A DNA stretch of 64,000 nt from Acidovorax sp. SRB_14. Its GTDB lineage: Bacteria > Pseudomonadota > Gammaproteobacteria > Burkholderiales > Burkholderiaceae_C. The stretch is from NCBI RefSeq assembly GCF_012932145.1, contig NZ_MWOK01000002.1:62001-126000 (forward strand), in the 5' to 3' direction. The notes beneath the pieces were generated by a model. That model saw only the letters and a list, made by a program, of their open reading frames with translations. It was not told where the DNA came from and did no database searches. A program made the translations under genes and the position numbers. Within the stretch, counting starts at the first letter, position 1; each line of letters opens with the position of its first letter. Shown here one piece after another: positions 57,670 through 64,000 of this stretch.

Positions 57670-57764
57670 AGGCCGGGCGGCGGGCCCGCGCGTGAACGGC
57701 CCCGCGCGCAGCAGGACATCCGGGGCACTCCTACAATCGCGCCGTGTCCGGTGGCTTGCCGGAC

Positions 57765-57862
57765 ACGACCGCTGGGGGTGTCGCCGGGATCTTTCGAGGA
57801 CCGGGCGGCTGAGAAAGTCCCTTTGAACCTGTTGAGATCATCCTCGCGCAGGGAAGCCGGCC
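57765..57862 (+). ncRNA. TPP riboswitch upstream of the CytX-type permease
   Basis: The Thi-box features are in order: CTGGGGGTG (57772-57780), GGCTGAGAAAGTCCC (57806-57820), CCTTTGAACCTGTTGAGATC and CGCGCAGGGAAGC (57845-57857). These are the P2/J3-2, pyrimidine- and pyrophosphate-binding elements of a thiamine pyrophosphate aptamer. It lies 73 bases before the permease ATG, presumably repressing at high TPP. Confidence 0.93.
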
Positions 57863-57935
57863 GCACAGCACCGCCCCGCCCACGGGCCGCCGTGCCCTTG
57901 GCCCGCCCCGCGCGCGCACCGCACGGAGCCTTTTC

Positions 57936-59243
57936 ATGACACAGCCCGCCACCCCCGCCAACGAGGCGCTGGCCCCCATTTCCGCCGACCGGCGCGTGTT
58001 CCAGTGGCACGACCACGCCTCGCTGTGGTTCAGCCTGGGCGTAGGCCTGCTGGTGATGCAGGTGGGCGCCTACCTGATGCCCGCCATGGGCACGCAAGAC
58101 GCGCTGCTGGCCATCGTGTTCGGCTCGCTGCTCGGCGCCGGCCTGCTCGGCTGGGTGGCCAAGATCGGCTGCGACAGCGGCCTGGCCAGCGCCGGGCTGA
58201 TGCACGCGGTGTACGGCCGCGCGTTCGCGCGCCTGCCCATCGTGCTCAACATCGTGCAGCTGATCGGCTGGGGCACCTTCGAACTGGTGGTGATGCGCGA
58301 CGCCACCCTCGCCATCGGCCGCCAGTCGGGCAGCCTGCTGGTGCCCCACTGGCCGGTGCTCGCCACGCTGCTGTGGGGCGGTGTCGTGACGCTGCTGATC
58401 AGCGGCTCCATGGTGCAGCTGGTGCGCCGCATCATCGCGCGCGTGGCGCTGCCGTTGGTGGTGCTGTCGCTCGTGTGGCTGAGCTGGCAGTTCCTGTCGC
58501 TGGCGCAGGCACAGGGCCTGGCAGACCTCTGGCAGCGCCGCGGCGAAGGCAGCATGGGCGTGATGCCCGCGCTCGACCTGGTGATCGCCATGCCGATCTC
58601 GTGGCTGCCGCTGGTGGCCGACTACGCGCGCCACGGCACCAGCGGCCGCGCGGCGCTGCGCGGCACCTGGGCCGGCTATGCACTGGCCAACATCTGGTGC
58701 TATGCGCTCGGCGTGCTCGTCGCGCTGGTGCTGCCGAGCCAGGACCTGGTGACCGCGCTGCTGCTGGCGCAGGGCGGGCTGATCGCGCTGTCGCTGATCC
58801 TCATCGACGAAGTGGACAACGCCTATGGCGACGCCTATTCGGGCGCCGTCTCGGCCCACGCGCTGCGGCCGCGCTGGAGCGTGCGCCGCTGGGGCATCGC
58901 GATTGCGCTGCTGTGCACGCTGCTGGCGCTGGTGCTGCCGATGCACAGCCTCGAACCCTTCCTGCTGCTGCTCAGCTCCGTCTTCGTGCCGCTGTTTGGC
59001 GTAATCCTGGGGCGACTGGCCTTTGGCGCCAGCGCGGCTGCCCTGCTGGCGCAGGCGCGCCAGGCGCATGCCGCGCCGATCGCCCTGTGGCTCGGCGGCA
59101 TCGCCTTCTACCACCTGGTGCCCCGGTTCGCGCCGGCGCTGGGCTCGGCCCTGCCGACGCTCGCGCTGTGCTTCGTGCTGGCCTATGCCACGCGCACCCG
59201 GCCCGGCGCCGGCACGCTGGCCGCAGGCGCGCGGCAGGCCTGA
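57936..59243 (+). CDS. cytX: CytX-type hydroxymethylpyrimidine permease
   Basis: A 435-residue NCS1-family permease with 12 helices: WHDHASLWFSLGVGLLVMQVGAYLMPAMGTQDALLAIVFGSLLGAGLLGWVAKIGCDSGLASAGLM, QLIGWGTFELVVMRDAT, MPISWLPLVADYAR. This subgroup sits under TPP riboswitches and is thought to import HMP. The riboswitch upstream supports the role. ATG 57936 is the only good start. Confidence 0.88.
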   Translation: MTQPATPANEALAPISADRRVFQWHDHASLWFSLGVGLLVMQVGAYLMPAMGTQDALLAIVFGSLLGAGLLGWVAKIGCDSGLASAGLMHAVYGRAFARLPIVLNIVQLIGWGTFELVVMRDATLAIGRQSGSLLVPHWPVLATLLWGGVVTLLISGSMVQLVRRIIARVALPLVVLSLVWLSWQFLSLAQAQGLADLWQRRGEGSMGVMPALDLVIAMPISWLPLVADYARHGTSGRAALRGTWAGYALANIWCYALGVLVALVLPSQDLVTALLLAQGGLIALSLILIDEVDNAYGDAYSGAVSAHALRPRWSVRRWGIAIALLCTLLALVLPMHSLEPFLLLLSSVFVPLFGVILGRLAFGASAAALLAQARQAHAAPIALWLGGIAFYHLVPRFAPALGSALPTLALCFVLAYATRTRPGAGTLAAGARQA

Positions 59244-59275
59244 CAAGCGCGGCCCCGCGCCGGCGCCCGCGCAGC

Positions 59276-59342
59276 GCTATCTAAAGATGAGCACTGTGCG
59301 CACGCTGGTCCTGGGATTCAGAGCAAAACCCACCTGAAACCC
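59276..59342 (+). repeat. Dispersed intergenic repeat, copy 6
   Basis: Repeat-family member: GCTATCTAAAGATGAGCACT, then GCGCACGCTGGTCCTGGG and AGCAAAACCCACCTGAAA. It sits in the gap after the permease gene. Confidence 0.5.
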
Positions 59343-59460
59343 AAGCTGTGCCAGCGCCAGCAGCTCACTTTTTATCGAAAGTGCAGGAACTTCACCGGCA
59401 GCGCTCGGTCGGACCGGGCGCATGGATCCCATGCGTTTGTCTCAAAGGAGTGTTGTTCCC

Positions 59461-59940
59461 GTGCTGTTTCTGTCCCGCCGTCTCTCGCTTTCCGTGGCCG
59501 CCCTTGGCCTGGCTGCAGCCGCCGCCTTGTCCAGCCTGCCCGCGGCCGCCGCCGCACGCGCGCAAGAATTCGTCAGCGTCAAGGGCTCCAGCGTGAACGT
59601 GCGCGAAACGCCCACGACCCGTTCGGCCACGCTGTGGGAGCTGGCCTCGGGCTACCCGCTGCAGGTCCTGCAGCGCAAGGGCCAGTGGCTGCGGGTGAAG
59701 GATTACGAGGCCACGCTGGGCTGGATCCATGCCCCGCTGACCCACAAGGTGCCGCACATGGTGGTCACCGCCCGCACGGCAAACCTGCGCGCGGGCCCCG
59801 GCCAGCAGCACCGGCGCGTGGGCCAGCTGGACCAGCACGAGGTCGTGAAGACGCTGAAAAAATCGGACGATTGGGCGCAGGTTCAGCGCGAAGGCGGGCA
59901 AAAGGGCTGGATCGCGCGGCGGCTGGCCTGGGGCTGGTAA
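59461..59940 (+). CDS. Exported SH3-domain protein
   Basis: About 159 residues, predicted periplasmic. Residues 1-~33 are a signal peptide (RRLSLSVAALGLAAAAALSSLPAAAAA|RA). Two bacterial SH3 repeats follow (FVSVKGSSVNVRETPTTRSATLWELASGYPLQVLQRKGQWLRVKDYEATLGWI and HMVVTARTANLRAGPGQQHRRVGQLDQHEVVKTLKKSDDWAQVQREGGQKGWIARRL). GTG 59461 is chosen because AAAGGAG (59444-59450) is spaced for it; ATG 59422 or 59431 would add up to 13 residues. It likely binds cell wall. Confidence 0.8.
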   Translation: MLFLSRRLSLSVAALGLAAAAALSSLPAAAAARAQEFVSVKGSSVNVRETPTTRSATLWELASGYPLQVLQRKGQWLRVKDYEATLGWIHAPLTHKVPHMVVTARTANLRAGPGQQHRRVGQLDQHEVVKTLKKSDDWAQVQREGGQKGWIARRLAWGW

Positions 59941-59950
59941 GCAAAGACCG

Positions 59951-59970
59951 GGCGGGCTCGCGCGCCCGCC
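59951..59970. terminator. Hairpin between convergent SH3 protein gene and thiD
   Basis: GGCGGGC (59951-59957) and GCCCGCC (59964-59970) with a 6-base loop lie between two convergent stops. It has no T-run; a bidirectional terminator is plausible. Confidence 0.4.
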
Positions 59971-59973
59971 AGC

Positions 59974-60828
59974 TCAATGGTGCAGCACGCGCTGCGCCAC
60001 GGGCGCATAGCCGTGGTTCAGCGGCCCGTGCCCGTGCCCGGTGCACACCGCGGCGCCGGCGGCGATCGCGCCCAGGACGTAGGCGCGCGCCTGTTCCACC
60101 GCCTGCGGCAGCGGCAGGCCCAGTGCCAGGTGCGCGGCAATGGCCGACGACAGCGTGCAGCCCGTGCCGTGGCCGTTGTGCGTGGCAATGCGCGGCGACT
60201 GCAGGCGCAGCCGCCCCCCGCCGGCCAGCGCCAGCACATCGATCACGGTGTCGCCGGGCAGGTGCCCGCCCTTGAGCAGCACGGCCGGCGCGCCTAGCGC
60301 CAGCAGCGCGCTGGCCGCATCGTCGAGTGCATCGGCACCGTCGATGGTGCGGCCCAGCAGCAGCGCCGCTTCGTCAAGATTCGGCGTGACGACGGTGGCC
60401 AGCGGAAACAGCTCCTCCACCAGCACGCCCACGGTCTCCTGCGACATCAGGCGGTCGCCGCTGGTGGCGACCATGACGGGGTCGAGCACCACCTGCAGCA
60501 TCTGGTGGCGGGCAATCGCCTTGACGACCACGCGCACCACCTCGGGCGAGTGCAGCATGCCGATCTTGACGGCGTCCACGCCGATGTCCTCAGCCACGGC
60601 GTCGATCTGCGCGCGCAGCATGTCGGGCGGAATGCCGTGGATGGCGCGCACGCCCTGCGTGTTCTGCGCGGTGATCGCGCTGATGGCGGTCATGCCGTAG
60701 CAGCCCAGCGCGCTGAAGGTCTTGAGGTCGGCCTGGATGCCGGCGCCACCGCCGCTGTCGGAGCCGGCAATCGAGAGCACGCGGACGTAGCGCGCGGGCC
60801 TGGCGGCCGGGAGGGTCGTTTGAGTCAT
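59974..60828 (-). CDS. thiD: HMP/HMP-phosphate kinase ThiD
   Basis: A 284-residue ribokinase-like kinase: VLSIAGSDSGGGAGIQADLKTFSALGCYGMTAISAITAQNT, DAVKIGMLHSPEVV, LDPVMVATSGDRLM, VVTPNLDEAALLLG, and anion hole HNGHGTGCTLSSAIAAHLA. It phosphorylates hydroxymethylpyrimidine twice for thiamine synthesis. The ATG at 60828 is divergent from thiO. No riboswitch was seen on its own leader. Confidence 0.93.
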   Translation of the reverse strand: MTQTTLPAARPARYVRVLSIAGSDSGGGAGIQADLKTFSALGCYGMTAISAITAQNTQGVRAIHGIPPDMLRAQIDAVAEDIGVDAVKIGMLHSPEVVRVVVKAIARHQMLQVVLDPVMVATSGDRLMSQETVGVLVEELFPLATVVTPNLDEAALLLGRTIDGADALDDAASALLALGAPAVLLKGGHLPGDTVIDVLALAGGGRLRLQSPRIATHNGHGTGCTLSSAIAAHLALGLPLPQAVEQARAYVLGAIAAGAAVCTGHGHGPLNHGYAPVAQRVLHH

Positions 60829-60896
60829 GGCAAAAATTATGGCCTATGCGCCACATCAAGACGGGCGCTGGCGGCTTGTGCTGTAATTCTTGCCAG

Positions 60897-61004
60897 GACG
60901 AAACAGGGGTGTCCCGCCAGGCTGGCGCGGACTGAGAAACACCCTGGGGCCGAGCCAACGCAGGCCCCGTTACCCGATCCAGGTCATGCTGGCGTGGGGA
61001 GTTT
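60897..61004 (+). ncRNA. TPP riboswitch upstream of thiO-thiS-thiG-thiE
   Basis: ACAGGGGTGTCCC (60903-60915), GGACTGAGAAACACC (60929-60943), and ACCCGATCCAGGTCATGCTGG with GCGTGGGGAG (60972-61001) form a TPP aptamer. Between the pairing arms is a GGGGCC...GGCCCC extra hairpin (P3a-type). It lies ~50 bases before the thiO ATG, close enough to hide the ribosome site. Confidence 0.93.
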
Positions 61005-61055
61005 CCAGCACAGGCGCCCGCCCGTTTTGTCCGTGTACCCCACCAACGGACAACG

Positions 61056-62171
61056 ATGATTGCTCACCCTTCCTCTTTTGCGATTCTGGGCGCCGGCCTC
61101 ATGGGCCGGCTGCTGGCGGTGTCACTGGCGCGTGCCGGCCATGCGGTGGCCGTGTACGAGGCGCAGGACGCCAGCGGCCAGGGCAGCGCCGCGCGCGTGG
61201 CGGCCGCCATGCTGGCGCCGCTGGCCGAGTCGGCCGTGACGGAGCCCGGCGTGGTGCGCATGGGCCTGCACGCGCTCACGCGCTGGCCGCAGCTGCTGGC
61301 AGACCTGCAAGCGCCGGTGTTCTTCCAGCAAAACGGCACGCTGGTGGTCTGGCACCGGCAGGATGCACAGGAGGCGGCGCGCCTGCGCCTGCAGTTCGAG
61401 ACCACGCACAGCGCGCTGCCGGCACTGCCCGCCATGCAGGCGCTCGACAGCGCCGGCATGGCGCGCCTGGAGCCGGCCCTGGCCGGGCGCTTTGCGCAGG
61501 GCATGTACCTGCCCGGCGAAGGCCAGCTCGACAACCGCCAGCTGCTGGACGCGCTGGCGCGCGAGATGGCGCAGCGGGGCGTGGCCGTGCACTGGAACAC
61601 GCCGCGGGAGCCGGCCGACTTCGCCCCCGGCACGCCGGGCCAGCCCGACTGGCTGCTCGACTGCCGCGGCCTGGGCGCACGCGCGCAGTGGCGCGAGCTG
61701 CGCGGTGTGCGCGGCGAGGTCGTGCGCGTGCACGCACCCGAGGTGACGCTGCAACGCCCCACGCGCCTGGTGCACCCGCGCTACCCGATCTACATCGCGC
61801 CCAAGCAGGACCACCTGTTCGTGATCGGCGCGACCGAAATCGAGTCCGACGACCTCTCGCCCGCCAGCGTGCGCTCGGCGCTGGAGCTGCTCAGCGCCGC
61901 CTACGCCGTGCATTCGGGCTTTGCCGAAGCGCGCATCGTCGAGATCGCCACCCAATGCCGCCCCACCCTGCCCGACAACCTGCCCGCCATCCGCCAGACG
62001 GCGGAGCGCGTGCTCGAAGTCAACGGCCTGTACCGGCACGGCTTCATGATCGCGCCCGCCCTGCTCGACGTGGTGCTGGAGCTGCTGCAGACCGGACAAT
62101 CGCCCCTGGCCAGCGCCTTCGACCTGGCCGTGGATTTGCACAGCGCGACGAGCGCCCTCTCTTTGCCATGA
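61056..62171 (+). CDS. thiO: Glycine oxidase ThiO
   Basis: A 371-residue FAD-dependent oxidase of the DAO family: FAD-binding ILGAGLMGRLLAVSLARAGHAVAVYEA (GxGxxG at residues ~9-14), then RVAAAMLAPLAESA and GLYRHGFMIAPALLDVVLELL. It makes iminoglycine (dehydroglycine) from glycine for the thiazole ring. ATG 61056. It overlaps thiS by four bases. Confidence 0.9.
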   Translation: MIAHPSSFAILGAGLMGRLLAVSLARAGHAVAVYEAQDASGQGSAARVAAAMLAPLAESAVTEPGVVRMGLHALTRWPQLLADLQAPVFFQQNGTLVVWHRQDAQEAARLRLQFETTHSALPALPAMQALDSAGMARLEPALAGRFAQGMYLPGEGQLDNRQLLDALAREMAQRGVAVHWNTPREPADFAPGTPGQPDWLLDCRGLGARAQWRELRGVRGEVVRVHAPEVTLQRPTRLVHPRYPIYIAPKQDHLFVIGATEIESDDLSPASVRSALELLSAAYAVHSGFAEARIVEIATQCRPTLPDNLPAIRQTAERVLEVNGLYRHGFMIAPALLDVVLELLQTGQSPLASAFDLAVDLHSATSALSLP

Positions 62172-62365
62172 ACATCACCATCAACCAGACACCGCACCAG
62201 CTGCCCGACGGCGCCACGGTGGCCGACGCCCTGGCCGCCGTCACGGCGCGGCCGCCGTTCGCGGTCGCCGTCAACACCGTCTTCGTGCCCAGCACCGAGC
62301 ACGCACGCCACCTGCTGCAGGCGGGCGACCGCGTGGAAGTCATTTCTCCCGTCACCGGCGGCTAG
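62168..62365 (+). CDS. thiS: Sulfur carrier protein ThiS
   Basis: A 65-residue ubiquitin-like sulfur carrier ending in the required Gly-Gly (VEVISPVTGG): MNITINQTPHQLPDGATVADALAAV, NTVFVPSTEHARHLLQAGDRVEVIS. The thiocarboxylate at this end supplies sulfur to ThiG. It starts with ATG 62168 overlapping the thiO stop, and thiG follows 14 bases later. Confidence 0.93.
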   Translation: MNITINQTPHQLPDGATVADALAAVTARPPFAVAVNTVFVPSTEHARHLLQAGDRVEVISPVTGG

Positions 62366-62379
62366 CGCCGCGCATTGCC

Positions 62380-63198
62380 ATGAACACCACCCCTTCTGAC
62401 GACGCCCTGGTCCTGTACGGCCAGTCCTTCTCCAGCCGCCTGCTGCTGGGCACGGCTCGCTACCCGTCGCCGGCCACGCTCAAGGCCGCGGTGCAGCGCG
62501 CCCGCCCGGCCATGGTCACGGCCTCGCTGCGCCGCCAGGGCAGCGGCGATGCGGACGCAGGCCACAACAGCTTTTGGGAGCTGCTGCGCGAGCTCGACGT
62601 GCCGGTGCTGCCCAACACCGCGGGCTGCCACAGCGTGCAGGAGGCCATCACCACCTCGCACATGGCGCGCGAGGTGTTCAACACGCCGTGGATCAAGCTC
62701 GAAGTGATCGGCGACGACTACACGCTGCAGCCCGACACGCTGAACCTGGTCGCCGCGGCCGAGCAGCTCATCCGCGACGGGTTCTACGTGCTGCCCTACT
62801 GCACCGAAGACCTGGTGCTGTGCCAGCGCCTGGTCGACGTCGGCTGCCAGGCCGTCATGCCCTGGGCGGCGCCGATCGGCACCGGGCGCGGCCCCGTCAA
62901 CCCCTATGCGCTGCAGGTGCTGCGCGAGCGGCTGGCCGTGCCGCTGCTGGTCGATGCGGGCCTGGGCCTGCCCTCGCATGCCTGCCAGGTGATGGAATGG
63001 GGCTACGACGGCGTGCTGCTGAATACCGCCGTGGCGCTGGCGCAGGACCCGGTCGCGATGGCCGGCGCCTTTGCCGACGCCGTGCAGGCCGGCCGCAGCG
63101 CACGCCGCGCCGGCGCCATGCAGCCACAGCACAGTGCCCAGCCCAGCACGCCGGTGCTGGGCACGCCGTTCTGGCACCACGAGCAGCCCTCGGCCTGA
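62380..63198 (+). CDS. thiG: Thiazole synthase ThiG
   Basis: A 272-residue TIM-barrel enzyme that forms the thiazole phosphate from DXP, dehydroglycine and ThiS-thiocarboxylate. Signatures: [58 protein letters not shown] (the IKLEVIGD lysine is the catalytic region), and [19 protein letters not shown]. It is the third gene of the operon. Confidence 0.94.
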   Translation: MNTTPSDDALVLYGQSFSSRLLLGTARYPSPATLKAAVQRARPAMVTASLRRQGSGDADAGHNSFWELLRELDVPVLPNTAGCHSVQEAITTSHMAREVFNTPWIKLEVIGDDYTLQPDTLNLVAAAEQLIRDGFYVLPYCTEDLVLCQRLVDVGCQAVMPWAAPIGTGRGPVNPYALQVLRERLAVPLLVDAGLGLPSHACQVMEWGYDGVLLNTAVALAQDPVAMAGAFADAVQAGRSARRAGAMQPQHSAQPSTPVLGTPFWHHEQPSA

Positions 63199-63208
63199 GA
63201 CCCCAGCC

Positions 63209-64000
63209 ATGATCGACACCGACACCCTGGCCCAGGACATCGTGCGCCACCACACGGGCACGTTCACGCCGAGCACGCCACAGCCAGTCCCGGCATCCGA
63301 GGGCACCTCTCCGGTGTACCGCGCGGCGCTGGCGGCCTGCAGCGCTCTCGGCTTCATCGCCGCCGATGCCCGCTGCCTGGCGCGCGCCTGGCAGGCCCGC
63401 GCCGAGCGCACAGACGCTGTCAATGCCGCAACCTGGCCCGATGAGCCCCAAGACTTCGGCCTGCAGGCGCTGCCACAGCAAAACGCCTTCGCCGCGTGCC
63501 CGCGGGCGCTCGGCCTGTACGCGGTGCTGCCCGACGCCGCCTGGGTCGGCCGCATGGCGCGCGCCGGCGTGCCGACGGTGCAGCTGCGCTTCAAGAGCGA
63601 GGACGCCGCCGCCATCGCGCACGAGGTGCAGGCCGCTGTGCACGCGGTGCAGGGCACGGGCGCGCTGCTGTTCATCAACGACCACTGGCAGGCCGCCCTG
63701 GCCGCGGGCGCCTATGGCCTGCACCTGGGCCAGGAGGACCTCGACGCGATGCGCCCCGACGACCTGGCCACGCTGCGCCGCGCCGGCCTGCGCCTGGGCG
63801 TGAGCACGCATGGCTATGCCGAAATGCTGCGCGCCGATGCCGTGGGGCCGAGCTATGTCGCCATGGGGGCGGTGTTCCCGACCACGCTCAAGCGCATGGC
63901 CACGGCCCCGCAGGGCCTGGGCCGGCTCGCCGCCTATGCGCGCCTGATGCAAAGCTACCCGCTGGTGGCGATCGGTGGCATTGGTGCCGAGCATTTCGCG
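63209..64000 (+). CDS. thiE: Thiamine-phosphate synthase ThiE, with N-terminal extension (partial)
   Basis: Runs off the window end; 264 residues are visible with no stop. From about residue 105: [107 protein letters not shown], the full ThiE TIM barrel joining HMP-PP and thiazole-P. Residues 1-~104 are an extension absent from typical ThiE; it has an Ala-rich helix ([28 protein letters not shown]) similar in style to the C-terminal tail of ThiD in fused ThiD-ThiE proteins, so it may be a remnant. ATG 63209 follows thiG by ten bases. Confidence 0.88.
   Translation, partial: MIDTDTLAQDIVRHHTGTFTPSTPQPVPASEGTSPVYRAALAACSALGFIAADARCLARAWQARAERTDAVNAATWPDEPQDFGLQALPQQNAFAACPRALGLYAVLPDAAWVGRMARAGVPTVQLRFKSEDAAAIAHEVQAAVHAVQGTGALLFINDHWQAALAAGAYGLHLGQEDLDAMRPDDLATLRRAGLRLGVSTHGYAEMLRADAVGPSYVAMGAVFPTTLKRMATAPQGLGRLAAYARLMQSYPLVAIGGIGAEHFA

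Overview
The window is dense, G+C-rich DNA with short intergenic gaps and no tRNA, rRNA or CRISPR. It looks like a betaproteobacterial chromosome, most likely Comamonadaceae (Acidovorax/Hydrogenophaga-like). The clues are the Mrp subunit layout, RmuC-MFS pair, phasin gene, CytX/ThiD/ThiO-S-G-E thiamine block and a degenerate intergenic repeat of a kind I associate with that family. The taxon is inferred; no marker RNA is present.

Layout. 1-4423: the end of an Mrp/Mnh multisubunit Na+/H+ antiporter operon (A/B fusion, C, D, E, F, G) with overlapping genes. 4533-8797 (minus): a 5-oxoprolinase/hydantoinase A-B fusion and a winged-helix regulator, divergent from a TRAP transporter (dctP-Q-M) plus crcB at 8990-12209. 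12402-47630: a complete, self-contained flagellar locus of about 35 kb. 47725-55477: LOG-family protein, MFS carrier, RmuC, 2-hydroxyacid dehydrogenase, IT-superfamily antiporter, thioesterase and phasin. 55756-57669: iron(III)-binding protein and a short-chain dehydrogenase. 57765-64000: thiamine genes, with two TPP riboswitches controlling a CytX-type permease and thiO-thiS-thiG-thiE; thiD is divergent from thiO, and thiE runs off the window.

The flagellar locus is the main interest. From my memory of the family, its content and order (flhA-flhB-fliR-Q-P-N-M | regulator slot | fliE-F-G-H-I-J, flagellin, fliD-S-T-K-L, sigma-28, motA-B, flgM-N-A-B...L, lafW-like) are those of lateral/Flag-2 flagella rather than a primary polar system. 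It carries its own sigma factor, anti-sigma factor and stators, but no chemotaxis, fliO, flhF or flhDC genes. The slot normally held by the sigma-54 activator LafK instead holds a BetR-type HTH/receiver regulator and a convergent hybrid histidine kinase. Other departures are: flagellar peptidoglycan hydrolase split from FlgJ, a second FliK-like gene beside flagellin, an NPEH instead of NPTH motif in FlhB, EHVR in place of EHPQ in FliG, a FliM without the CheY-binding N-terminal peptide, and a polyproline run in FlgE.

Six copies of a degenerate 60-70 bp repeat lie in the flanking intergenic regions and none inside the flagellar block, which fits acquisition of the block as a unit.
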